From contig NZ_CP074371.1 of NCBI RefSeq assembly GCF_018362975.1, positions 2,356,001-2,420,000 on the forward strand: a stretch of 64,000 nucleotides of DNA. Direction: 5' to 3'. Source of the DNA: Nocardia tengchongensis (GTDB lineage Bacteria > Actinomycetota > Actinomycetes > Mycobacteriales > Mycobacteriaceae). Every line of letters begins with the position of its first letter. Positions within the stretch are counted from its first letter, which is position 1. Of the stretch, positions 27,108 through 35,678 are shown piece after piece. The notes under the pieces were generated by a model. The model searched no databases. It saw only the letters and a list, made by a program, of their open reading frames with translations, and was not told the origin of the DNA. A program made the translations under genes and the position numbers.

Positions 27108-28924
27108 CGTCGTTCGTCCTTTCCGAGCCGCTCCGTCGCCCAGATCGCGAGCTGTTCGCGGCCGATCTTGGCATTGTGTCGGATGTCGACCGGGAACTTC
27201 GGGTGGAACAGGAACGTGGAAACCGGTGCGGTGACCTCGAATTGGGTGGCGCGCTCGCGCAGCCGGACCAGCAGGGCGGCGGTGTTCGCCTCCGGCGCGG
27301 CCTCCACACAGAGCACCGGGCGTTGCGCGCCGCGTGGGCCCACCCCGACCAGCGCGGTGCGCACCACGTCGGGCACGGCGTTGAAGACCTGCTCGACCTG
27401 CACCGAGAACATCGGCCCGGCGGCGGTCTGCAGGCGCTGACTCTTGCGTCCGCAGAACCAGATCCGGTCCTCGCTGTCGATCCAGGCCAGGTCGCCGGTG
27501 CGATGCCACACAGTGTCGCCGTCGTGGATCTTGCCCGCCGCGTTCGCCGACTCCGGCCAGTAGTAGCGGGTGCTCACGTTCGGCCCGGACACCACCAGTT
27601 CGCCGATGCCGCGGGTGGCGGCCAGGTCGGTCGAGCGGGCCTCGGCGTGCGCCCAGGTCGGGATCGGGTCGTCGGTGATCGCGACCAGCCGCGCGCTCAC
27701 ACCCTCGGCGGGCCGCCCGACGCAGGTCCCGTCACCCAGGCGGGCGCGCTCGGCCAAACCGCCGAGCAGCTCCCGCGATTCGATGGTGGACATCGGCAGC
27801 GCCTCGGTGGAGCCGTATCCGGCGTACACCTCCGCGTCCTCGGCCAGCACCCGCCGCAGTCCGGCGATGCAGTGATCGGGGACGGGCGCGCCGCCGGAGA
27901 AGATGCTGTGCAGCGTGGGCACCGGGGTCTTGTGCGTCTCCAGGTGCCGCAGCAGCGGGATCAGCACGGCGGGGGAGGCGAACATGGTCTTCACCCCGAA
28001 CCGGTTGATCGCGTCGACCACGTGCGCCGGCTCGGTGGAGCCCACCTTGCTGGGCACCAACGGCGGCAGCACGCACCGCGATCCGAGCAGCATGTCGAGA
28101 ATGCCCACCAGCGGCAGCGTGATCAGCGACGTGCCCGGCTCCACGTGCCCGCGCGCGGCGTGCACCTGTTCGACCATGGCGCTGAGATTGCCGTGCGTCA
28201 TCTCCACGGCCTTGGCGGGGCCGGTGCTGCCGGTGGTGTAGGCGATGAGCAGCACCTCGTCGGCGGGGGCGGGCACCCGCTCCCGCAGCGTGAAGGCGTC
28301 GAACGGGGCGCGGTGCTCGCCCGCGGGCCGGCGGGCGTCGGCGACGGTGGCGAGCAGTTCCTCCAGCCGCGCCGCGACTTTCGCGGCGGCCGGACCGGCG
28401 GCGTCGGCGCGGAATCGGGTGCCGAACCGGCTCGCCGTGGCGGGGGCGTCCCAGCTGCGCAGCGTGGGCCCGCCCCAGAACCAGCGCGGGCCGACGGTGA
28501 GCGTCACCCGCACATCGCGGAAGTACTTGGCGAACAGCACCCGCGCCGCGTGGGCCTGCGGGATGCCGATGAACGCTTCGGCGTTCGCGGCGCGCAGGCA
28601 GTTCAGCATCTTGCGCACACCCATGCCCGGATCGATGACCACCGGGATGGCGCCGATCTTCAACAGCCCCAGCATGACCGCGTACAGCTCCGGGCTGGGC
28701 AGCACCAGCACGATGGTGCGGGTGCCGCGGCCCACCCCGGCGGCGGTCAGATGCAGGCCGATGGTGTCGGACCACTCGTCGAGCTCGCGGTAGGTGAGGT
28801 GGCGGTAGTCCGGCAGGCCGGAGGCGGTCTTCCCCGCGGGGTAGATCACCGCCTCACGGTCCGGATCGGCGGCCACCACCGCGCGGAAGCGGTCGATGGC
28901 CTGCCAATAGGTCGCGGTGGTCAC
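27104..28924 (-). CDS. AMP-dependent beta-lactone synthetase, OleC/NltC-like
   Basis: This ANL-superfamily enzyme of 606 residues has the P-loop YTTGSTGPAKAVEMTH, the A5 motif YGSTEALPMS, HRTGDLAWIDSEDRIWFCGRK and a C-terminal PVDIRHNAKIGRE. OleC-type members adenylate 2-alkyl-3-hydroxyacids and close the beta-lactone instead of forming a CoA thioester. The assignment rests on the neighbouring double thiolase subunits and OleD-like reductase. A plain fatty acyl-AMP ligase is the alternative. The GTG start overlaps the stop of the upstream thiolase subunit. Confidence 0.85.
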   Translation of the reverse strand: MTTATYWQAIDRFRAVVAADPDREAVIYPAGKTASGLPDYRHLTYRELDEWSDTIGLHLTAAGVGRGTRTIVLVLPSPELYAVMLGLLKIGAIPVVIDPGMGVRKMLNCLRAANAEAFIGIPQAHAARVLFAKYFRDVRVTLTVGPRWFWGGPTLRSWDAPATASRFGTRFRADAAGPAAAKVAARLEELLATVADARRPAGEHRAPFDAFTLRERVPAPADEVLLIAYTTGSTGPAKAVEMTHGNLSAMVEQVHAARGHVEPGTSLITLPLVGILDMLLGSRCVLPPLVPSKVGSTEPAHVVDAINRFGVKTMFASPAVLIPLLRHLETHKTPVPTLHSIFSGGAPVPDHCIAGLRRVLAEDAEVYAGYGSTEALPMSTIESRELLGGLAERARLGDGTCVGRPAEGVSARLVAITDDPIPTWAHAEARSTDLAATRGIGELVVSGPNVSTRYYWPESANAAGKIHDGDTVWHRTGDLAWIDSEDRIWFCGRKSQRLQTAAGPMFSVQVEQVFNAVPDVVRTALVGVGPRGAQRPVLCVEAAPEANTAALLVRLRERATQFEVTAPVSTFLFHPKFPVDIRHNAKIGREQLAIWATERLGKDERR

Positions 28925-29832
28925 GCCGCGGCCCCGACGGTGGCGGGTAGGCGGTAGACGACCGCGGCGGCCGAGGGGCCCGCGCCCGCCGCCACGAACA
29001 GGACGTCGCGGTACCCGGCGAGCGAATCGGATTGTGCGGCAGCGTCATACGCCAGGGTCAGGGCGGCGGTGTGCGGGTCGCCCTGGGACAGGTCCGGGGT
29101 GAACACCGCGTCCGGCGCCAGCCCGAGTTCGTCGGCCAGCCGGGCCGGGAAATCGGCGCTCGGGGTGGCCGCGATCAGGGCGACGGTGGTCTCGTCGATG
29201 TCGCTGCCCGCCAGGGCGGCGCGGGCGGCGTCGGCGGCGACGGTCAGCAGGCGGTCCAGGTAGTCCGGCTCGCGCTCCACCGTCATCAGGCCGCGGCCGC
29301 GGTCGCCCATCGTCTCGACGTCCACGTACGACTCCAGGCCCGGCGTGCCCGCGGCGGCGCGGGTGTGGACCTGACCGAAGCCCTCCGGCTCACCGGTCTG
29401 CTCCAGCAGCAGCGCGGCACCGGCGGTGGCGTAAGGGAATTCGTCGTCGGCGGCGGCGCGGGTCAGCGACGGGTGGGTGTCACCCGACACGATCAGCACG
29501 TGCTCGGCGCTGCCGGTGGCCAGCACCGCCTGCGCCACCTGCACCGCGTTCAGCACGCTGGTGCCCGCGTTCATCAGGTCGAAGGAGAACGACCGCGGGT
29601 CCTCCTTCACGTAGTCGAGCCCGATGCCCGCGGCCTTCTGGATCAGCGCCGACACCGCCGGCTCCACGGTATTGCTGTCGCGGAAGATACCCGCGTTGAT
29701 CATGACCCCGACCCGGCCGGGCTCGACGCCCGCGGCTTCCATGGCCCGCCGCGCGGCCCGGCCGCTGAGCTCCACGATGCTGAAAGTATCGGCGTCCCGG
29801 GCGATTCCGGTGGATTTGATGCGCACACCCAT
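28921..29832 (-). CDS. OleA-type thiolase subunit lacking the active-site Cys
   Basis: This KAS III-fold protein of 303 residues is shorter than its partner. Where OleA carries the nucleophilic Cys, this protein reads SFDLMNAGTSVLNA with no Cys. It keeps a VEPAVSALI segment matching the region that supplies the catalytic Glu across the OleA dimer interface. It is therefore expected to pair with the Cys-bearing subunit as a heterodimer, as described for NltA/NltB and LstA/LstB. Its short length suggests loss of an N-terminal strand region. It overlaps the synthetase start by 4 nt. Confidence 0.8.
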   Translation of the reverse strand: MGVRIKSTGIARDADTFSIVELSGRAARRAMEAAGVEPGRVGVMINAGIFRDSNTVEPAVSALIQKAAGIGLDYVKEDPRSFSFDLMNAGTSVLNAVQVAQAVLATGSAEHVLIVSGDTHPSLTRAAADDEFPYATAGAALLLEQTGEPEGFGQVHTRAAAGTPGLESYVDVETMGDRGRGLMTVEREPDYLDRLLTVAADAARAALAGSDIDETTVALIAATPSADFPARLADELGLAPDAVFTPDLSQGDPHTAALTLAYDAAAQSDSLAGYRDVLFVAAGAGPSAAAVVYRLPATVGAAA

Positions 29833-29841
29833 GGCAGGACC

Positions 29842-30894
29842 TCAGACCTTCAGCGACGAGATGGTGGTGGACAGGAACCCGCCGACGACACCCGACGCCG
29901 CCGGGATCATCAGGATCTTCGACCCGGCGGCCAGGTTCTGCTGGCTCAGCTGATCGTGCAGCACGATGAAATGTGAAGTACTGGAAGTGTTTCCGTACTT
30001 CTCGATGACATTGAGGTCCGGCGGCATGGGGTGGCCGAACTCGCGTTCGGCGATGGCGTTCATGAACGGGATCGCGGCCGCGCCGAACTGGTGGTGGATG
30101 ATGTAGTCGAAGCCCTCGTCGGCGAAGGTGATGCCCCGCGCCTCCATGAAATTGCGCTGGGTGTCGGTCCACAGCAGGAACCGGGCCTCGTTGTGCATCT
30201 TCCGGTTGTCGGTGTACAGCGCGACGCCGTTGGATTTGTCGCTCGGCATGCCCAGACAGAGGTGGGAGAACTCCGACGCGGTGGTGAGTTCGATGTAGTG
30301 GATCTTGTCGTTGTCGTCGACGGCTTCGTCCAGCACCACGGCCGCGCCGGAATCGCCGACGGTCAGCGACGCGAATTGCAGATCGTATTTGCTCGCGATC
30401 TCGTGCACGGCGGTTTCCGCGATCGGCGTGATCGCCTCACCACTGACCACGATGCCGCGTTTCACCGCGCCACTGCGAATCATCCGGTCGAGAATGTAGA
30501 CGCCGCTCATCATGCCCGCGCAGGCATTCGACAGATCGAAGGCGATGACATCCTCGCGCGCCCCGATGGCGCGGCCGATGGCCCCGGCGAAGGACGGCTC
30601 CATGTACATCTTGGTGCCGTGCATGCTGCGGGTGATGGAGGTGGAGATGATGATGTCGAGATCGCCCGCGGCATAGGACGACCTGGTCAGACAGTCCTCG
30701 ACGGCCTTCATGGCGAGCGCGAAGGAATCCTCGCGGCTCTCCGGGCGGGTATCGCGGAATCGTCGTTCCTTGACTCCCGTGATTCGTTCGAGATCGAATT
30801 CGGGAGCCTCCTTCAATCGCGCGACGAGTTCTGCTGTGGTGACCCGGTTCTCGGGTAGATAGGCGCCGATTGCTTCGAATCGAGATTGCGGCAC
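29842..30894 (-). CDS. OleA-type thiolase subunit with active-site Cys
   Basis: This KAS III/OleA-like enzyme of 350 residues performs head-to-head Claisen condensation of two acyl-CoAs. The nucleophile is in FDLSNACAGMMSG. HHQFGAAAIPF and EKYGNTSST carry the His and Asn, and MYMEPSFAGAIG carries the interface Glu. It is the first gene of the minus-strand cluster. GTG 30894 follows an AGGAG Shine-Dalgarno. The next gene, the Cys-less subunit, starts 10 nt after its stop. Confidence 0.88.
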   Translation of the reverse strand: MPQSRFEAIGAYLPENRVTTAELVARLKEAPEFDLERITGVKERRFRDTRPESREDSFALAMKAVEDCLTRSSYAAGDLDIIISTSITRSMHGTKMYMEPSFAGAIGRAIGAREDVIAFDLSNACAGMMSGVYILDRMIRSGAVKRGIVVSGEAITPIAETAVHEIASKYDLQFASLTVGDSGAAVVLDEAVDDNDKIHYIELTTASEFSHLCLGMPSDKSNGVALYTDNRKMHNEARFLLWTDTQRNFMEARGITFADEGFDYIIHHQFGAAAIPFMNAIAEREFGHPMPPDLNVIEKYGNTSSTSHFIVLHDQLSQQNLAAGSKILMIPAASGVVGGFLSTTISSLKV

Positions 30895-31040
30895 AGGGGA
30901 CTCCTGAAACTGGGGAGGCTGAAAAGCATTGGGAGGGAAGGTGATCGACTGTGATCGTCAAGCTCGGATGCGCTGAGGCTACCCGACGGTAACTGGCTTG
31001 GGGAACTGTCGCGTTCCGTGTAACCGTCCGAGGTGAGAGG

Positions 31041-31068
31041 TGAACAGTCGCTTACTGTTACGAACAGT
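31041..31068. promoter_or_regulatory. Operator candidate upstream of the beta-lactone operon
   Basis: The 331-bp gap 30895-31225 separates the TetR gene from the first thiolase gene, both on the minus strand. It contains the perfect palindrome ACTGTT-ACG-AACAGT (31054-31068) and an extra half-site GAACAGT at 31042-31048. Nearer the operon, GACGGTAAC and a close reverse copy GTAACCGTC (about 30980-31028) frame a second imperfect repeat. These are plausible TetR binding sites. No gene is seen in the gap. Confidence 0.5.
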
Positions 31069-31225
31069 GACAGAAAGACCCCTCGCGCAGCCAGCCTCGC
31101 CAAGGTCGTACTGAAATGGGGGTTTGACCTTCTCCGGCAATGCAAGTGAACATCCGGCTATCCTCGGTCATGCGCCTTCGGCATGGCCTGGATATGGCGG
31201 GACGAGGCCCTCGCTGTGAGTGAGT

Positions 31226-31903
31226 TCACGCGTCGGAACGTGCGGGCAGCCCTAATACCGCGTTCACGAATTCCACGAACAGCGGTGCCAATTCGGGCAC
31301 CCGATGCGCCCCGTCCGCGACGATGACCCGCCGCGTGCGTTCCCCGATCGCGTCCGGGATCAGCGCGAACAGCTCGTCGGCGATGACCGGCAGGCTCGGA
31401 TCCGTCACCCGCGCCTCGGCGTAGAAGGCCCGGTACAGATCCGCGAACCGATCCACCGACAGATCCCGCAGCGCCACCGACTCCTGATCCACCTTGAACG
31501 CCTCGACCAGCATGAGCCGCGCGAAATCCGGCTCGGACGCCACGGTTTCGCAGAACGTCACCACGATGGACTCGATCCGTTCGTGCGCGCCCGCGTCGAT
31601 CGGCAACTGCCCGAGCTCATCCACTATCCGGGTGGCCATGATGTCCGAGGCGGTCCGCACCGCCTCGATGAAGCACTGCTCCTTGTTGGTGAAATGCTCG
31701 TAGAACGTGCTCCGCGAAACCCGAGCCCGCGCCACGATATCGGTCAGCGTGATCGCGTGATACCCCTTGGCCTCAACGCATTCCACCATCGCCTCGATCA
31801 GTCGCCCCCGCTGCGATGTCAGCACCGCATCCCGCGCCGCCCGATGTCGCTGATCGAAATGCGTGCGCGTCAATCCAGCGTTCGGGACAAACCGGTCGCG
31901 CAT
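31226..31903 (-). CDS. TetR-family regulator of the beta-lactone cluster
   Basis: The protein has 225 residues. The N-terminal HTH (about residues 33-80) contains TLTDIVARARVSRSTFYEHFTNKEQCF. The C-terminal part is helical and consistent with an acyl or lipid ligand pocket. ATG 31903 follows GGGAG. It is codirectional with, and 330 bp upstream of, the thiolase operon, and palindromic sites lie between them, so it is the likely local repressor. Confidence 0.85.
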   Translation of the reverse strand: MRDRFVPNAGLTRTHFDQRHRAARDAVLTSQRGRLIEAMVECVEAKGYHAITLTDIVARARVSRSTFYEHFTNKEQCFIEAVRTASDIMATRIVDELGQLPIDAGAHERIESIVVTFCETVASEPDFARLMLVEAFKVDQESVALRDLSVDRFADLYRAFYAEARVTDPSLPVIADELFALIPDAIGERTRRVIVADGAHRVPELAPLFVEFVNAVLGLPARSDA

Positions 31904-32141
31904 CTACACTCCCTAAATGAACAGCATCCACTTCAGAATTACTATTATCGACGGATAGCCGACAACCCCCCGTCCCGGGATTGATGTCACGTGCCATCAA
32001 TTCCCCCGCCCACAACCTCTCCGCCGGTACCCCCGTCACTGTGACCTGCGGTGGACCGTAGGCTGACGACGCCGGAAATTGGATCCTCACGAGTACATCG
32101 GCAACGCTTTGCGGGATGATTGCTGGAAGATAGGCGTAAAG

Positions 32142-32959
32142 GTGTTCGAAGGCTTCAACCCGACCCCCGAGCAGCCCGTGCTCGGGATATACATGCGGTA
32201 CCGCCGGGAGATGCTGGGCATCACACAGGAAGAGGCCGCTCGCCGTATGTACATCAGCGTCTCTCTGTACCGCAAGCTCGAGAACGGCGAGCGCACACTG
32301 TCGGGCGATCGGCTCGAGGACTGGTGCGCGGCGATCGACGCGCCCGTCTGGATGCTGGAAAAGATGGTCTCCCTGGCGATGCCGAAGATCTCGACCCTGG
32401 CTCGCGGCGCCTGGCCGCCCCGGCTGCGCCAGGAAGACCTCGACCACCTGAACGTGCTGCCCTTCCCGGCCTTCTTTCATCGCTTCCCCGAATATGAGGT
32501 GCTCGCGGCCAATCCGGCCGCGCTCGGCGCGCTGCCCTGGCTGGCGCCCGCGCCCCCGGACTCGGAACGTCGGTGAATGTCATCGAGCAGATGATGACCG
32601 TGCCCGAAGCCCCCGAGGTGCTGGTCAACTGGGACACCATCGTGCACCGCCTGCTGTTCAGCCTGCGCGTCCTGGGCCCCGGTGTGGTCGCCCCGGAACG
32701 GATGGCCGAGATCATCGAGACCTGCAGTGCGAATCCGGAATTCGAGCGCATGTGGAGCACCCCGGTTTCCGAGGATCTCTACAACGATTCCGCGATCCTG
32801 GTCCGCAATCCGGTGAACGGCGAACTCATCTCCCTCACCATGCGCGTGTACAACGCCTATCACCCGCAGGGCTGCTCGTACCAGCTGTTCATGCTCACGC
32901 CCCGCCTGCCCGGCACCCCGACGGTCGATCCGTTCGTACTGAACGCCATTGGGACGTAG
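32142..32959 (+). pseudogene. XRE HTH regulator with MmyB-like ligand-binding domain, frameshifted
   Basis: The N-terminal XRE HTH (MRYRREMLGITQEEAARRMY) is followed by the first part of an MmyB-like domain, which stops at TGA 32576 after PDSERR. The rest (VNVIEQMMTVPE to MLTPRLPG) continues in another frame to 32959. One extra base near 32571 gives a continuous protein of about 272 residues that matches the downstream paralog across the junction (ERP-NVIEQMM). GTG 32142 was chosen by alignment with the paralog. A TTG at 32079 is possible. The gene is either a recent pseudogene or contains a sequencing error. Confidence 0.8.
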
Positions 32960-33029
32960 CCGGCTTCAACGGTCGACAGGATCCATCCGTTCGCGAACCA
33001 CTGACCCAGCACCCGAAGGAGGTGGACAC

Positions 33030-33851
33030 ATGGTGTTCGCTGAGCTCCACCGCGCTCTGGAACAGCCGATGCTCGGAATGTTCATGCGCTACCGGCGCGA
33101 ACAGCTGGGCTTGACCCAGGACGATGTCGCGCGGCGCATGTTCGTGAGCCTGTCGCTGTATCGCAAGCTCGAGAACGGTGAGCGCGCCATGACGCCGGAT
33201 CGGCTGGCGGATTGGTCGCGGGCCATGGACGCGCCGCCGTGGCTGTTACGCAAGATGGCTTCGCTGGCCTTGCCGATGGTGTCGGCGGTCGAGGCCGGGG
33301 TGTGGCCGCCGGCGTTGCGGGCCGAGGATATCGAGCATCTGGAGGCGCTGCCGTTTCCGGCGTTCTATCACCGGACGCCGGAGTACGAGATTCTCGCGGC
33401 GAATCAGGCCGCGCGGGAAGCTTTTCCGTGGCTGCTGCCCACGCACGCCGATGCCGAGCGGCCGGCGAATGTCATCGAGCAGATGATGACCGAGCCCATC
33501 GCGCGGGAGGTGCTGATCAATTGGGAGCTGATCGTGCATCGGCTGCTGTTCATCCTGCGAGTGAACGCGCCCGGCACGGTGAATCCGGAGCGGCTCGCGC
33601 AGATCATCGAAACCTGCCGGGTGAATCCGGAATTCGAGCGCTTCTGGACCACCGACCTCAGCGAGGACGAGTTCAACGATTCGCTGGTGCTGGTCCGCGA
33701 CCCCGAGACCGGCGGGCAGCTGGCGTTGACCATGCGCTCCTACAACGCCTGGCACCCCGACAACTGCCCCTACCAGTTGTTCGTGCTCACGCCCCGCGCC
33801 GACCCGACCCCGAGCGTGAGTGCCCCAATTCGTGCCACCTCCGCGGGTTGA
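33030..33851 (+). CDS. XRE HTH regulator with MmyB-like ligand-binding domain
   Basis: The protein of 273 residues has an N-terminal XRE HTH at about residues 12-65 (RREQLGLTQDDVARRMFVSL, then YRKLENGER). The C-terminal MmyB-like PAS-type domain shows EILAANQAARE, NPEFERFW and LTMRSYNAWHP. MmyB-type regulators in actinomycetes respond to fatty-acid-like or antibiotic ligands. A strong AGGAGG lies before ATG 33030. It is a tandem paralog of the frameshifted gene 70 bp upstream and is followed by a good intrinsic terminator. Confidence 0.88.
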   Translation: MVFAELHRALEQPMLGMFMRYRREQLGLTQDDVARRMFVSLSLYRKLENGERAMTPDRLADWSRAMDAPPWLLRKMASLALPMVSAVEAGVWPPALRAEDIEHLEALPFPAFYHRTPEYEILAANQAAREAFPWLLPTHADAERPANVIEQMMTEPIAREVLINWELIVHRLLFILRVNAPGTVNPERLAQIIETCRVNPEFERFWTTDLSEDEFNDSLVLVRDPETGGQLALTMRSYNAWHPDNCPYQLFVLTPRADPTPSVSAPIRATSAG

Positions 33852-33900
33852 CCGTTGGCGCCACTGGGTCGGATGCTTGTTCAGCGAGATCAAACTGCTG

Positions 33901-33940
33901 CTGCCCGGTCCGATGCCCGTGCTTCGGATCGGGCAGTTTT
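33901..33940 (+). terminator. Intrinsic terminator after the MmyB-like regulators
   Basis: A 13-bp stem (33901-33913 with 33924-33936, one wobble position) and a 10-nt loop are followed by TTTT at 33937-33940. This is a classical rho-independent terminator for the plus-strand HTH genes. Confidence 0.8.
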
Positions 33941-34027
33941 GCGTTTCGCGCGGCATTCCCGTCCAGTGCTGGTGGAGTTCGGAGGGGAATCTCCACCCGT
34001 GGTGGAACGGGTGTGTCGACTCGGTGA

Positions 34028-34052
34028 CCGCCCGCCGAAGGGGGGCGGGCGG
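34028..34052 (-). terminator. GC-rich hairpin downstream of metG
   Basis: A perfect 9-bp stem CCGCCCGCC/GGCGGGCGG lies 13 nt beyond the metG stop on the minus strand. There is no U-tract, so it is a possible actinobacterial I-shaped terminator. Confidence 0.5.
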
Positions 34053-34064
34053 CACCGGATCTCG

Positions 34065-35624
34065 CTACTGCTTGGGGGTCACGTACTTCGGGAAGACCAC
34101 TTCCGGCTCCGGCAGCGCCGTGCCCGGGACCAGCGGGGTGGCGATGTCGGTGAAGGCGCGGTCGGTGACGCCGAGCAGGTCGAGGATCTTGCCCGCGGAG
34201 GCCGGGATGACCGGCTGCACCAGGATCGACACCACGCGCAGCACTTCCATGGTCACGTAGAGGACGGTCGCCTCGCGGGCCACGTCCTCGGGGGTGCCGG
34301 ACTTGGCCAGCGTCCACGGGGCCTGGGCGGAGAAGTAGCGGTTGGTCTCGCCGAGGGTGAGCCACAGCTGTTCCAGGCCGAGATGGATCTGCTGCTGGTC
34401 GAATTCGCCGCGCACCTTCTCCAGTAGGCCGTTCGCCCGGTCCAGCAGCGCCTTGTCGTCCTCGGTGAAATCGCCCGGGGTGGGCACCACGCCGGCGAAG
34501 TCGCGGCCGACCATCTTCAGGCAGCGCTGGGCCAGGTTGCCGTACTCGTTGGCCAGGTCGGAGTTGATGCGACCGACGATCGCCTCCTCGCTGTAGGAGC
34601 CGTCCTGGCCGTAGGAGATCTCCCGCAGCAGGAAGAAGCGGACGGAGTCCAGGCCGTAGGTCTCCACCAGCTCCATCGGATCGACCACATTGCCGACCGA
34701 CTTGGACATCTTCTCGCCCTTGTAGGTGACGAAGCCGTGCACGAAAACCCGCTTGGGGAGCTCGATTCCGGCGCTCATCAGGAACGCGGGCCAGTACACG
34801 GTGTGGAACTTCGAGATGTCCTTGCCGATGATGTGCAGGTCCGCGGGCCAGAAGCGCTGGAACGAGGCGGACGAGGTGTCGGGGAAGCCCGCACCGGTCA
34901 GATAGTTGGTGAGCGCGTCCACCCACACGTACATGACGTGATCGGGGTGGCCGGGCACCGGCACGCCCCAGTCGAAGGTGGTGCGGGAGATCGACAGATC
35001 CTTCAGCCCGGACTTCACGTAGGAGACGATCTCGTTGCGGCGGGTCGCGGGCGCGATGAATTCCGGCTGGGTCTCGTACAGCTCGAGCAGCTTGTCCTGG
35101 TACTTGGCCAGGCGGAAGAAGTAGTTCGACTCCTCGGTCCACTCCACCGGGGTCTTGGTGTCGGTGGAGATGCGGGTCCCGTCCTCGAGGACGGTGGTCT
35201 CCTCCTCGGTGTAGAACGCCTCGTCGCGGACCGAGTACCAGCCGCCATAGGTGTCGAGGTAGATGTCTCCGGCCTCGACCATCCGCTCCCACAGCGCGAC
35301 CGCCGCGGCGAGGTGGTCCTCGTCGGTGGTGCGGATGAAGCGGTCGAACGAGATGTCGAGCACTTTGTCCATGTTCTCGAAGACGTCGGAGTTGCGCGAG
35401 GCATACTCCTGCTCGGAGAGACCGGCGGCCTTGGCGGCCTGCTGCACCTTCTGGCCGTGCTCGTCGGTGCCGGTCATGTAGAACACATCGAAGCCGTCCA
35501 GCCGTTTGAAGCGGGCCAGGGCATCGGAGGAGATGTACTCGTAGGCGTGCCCGATGTGCGGTGCGCCGTTCGGGTACGCGATGGCCGTGGTGACGTAAAA
35601 GGCGGGGCGATCGGATGCGCTCAT
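34065..35624 (-). CDS. metG: Methionine--tRNA ligase
   Basis: This class I aminoacyl-tRNA synthetase of 519 residues charges tRNA-Met. It shows the HIGH-type motif PHIGHAYEYI near residue 22, TGTDEHGQKVQ, VWVDALTNYLTG and the KMSKS loop KGEKMSKSVGN, then the anticodon-binding helices. The short form lacks both the zinc-knuckle cysteines and a C-terminal tRNA-binding domain, as in Rv1007c (metS). It is divergent from tatD with a 54-bp shared promoter region, matching the M. tuberculosis order. Confidence 0.96.
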   Translation of the reverse strand: MSASDRPAFYVTTAIAYPNGAPHIGHAYEYISSDALARFKRLDGFDVFYMTGTDEHGQKVQQAAKAAGLSEQEYASRNSDVFENMDKVLDISFDRFIRTTDEDHLAAAVALWERMVEAGDIYLDTYGGWYSVRDEAFYTEEETTVLEDGTRISTDTKTPVEWTEESNYFFRLAKYQDKLLELYETQPEFIAPATRRNEIVSYVKSGLKDLSISRTTFDWGVPVPGHPDHVMYVWVDALTNYLTGAGFPDTSSASFQRFWPADLHIIGKDISKFHTVYWPAFLMSAGIELPKRVFVHGFVTYKGEKMSKSVGNVVDPMELVETYGLDSVRFFLLREISYGQDGSYSEEAIVGRINSDLANEYGNLAQRCLKMVGRDFAGVVPTPGDFTEDDKALLDRANGLLEKVRGEFDQQQIHLGLEQLWLTLGETNRYFSAQAPWTLAKSGTPEDVAREATVLYVTMEVLRVVSILVQPVIPASAGKILDLLGVTDRAFTDIATPLVPGTALPEPEVVFPKYVTPKQ

Positions 35625-35678
35625 GGTGTGTCTACTCTATCTGCGTGCCCTTCGTCGCTCGCGTGAATATCCCCGTCC

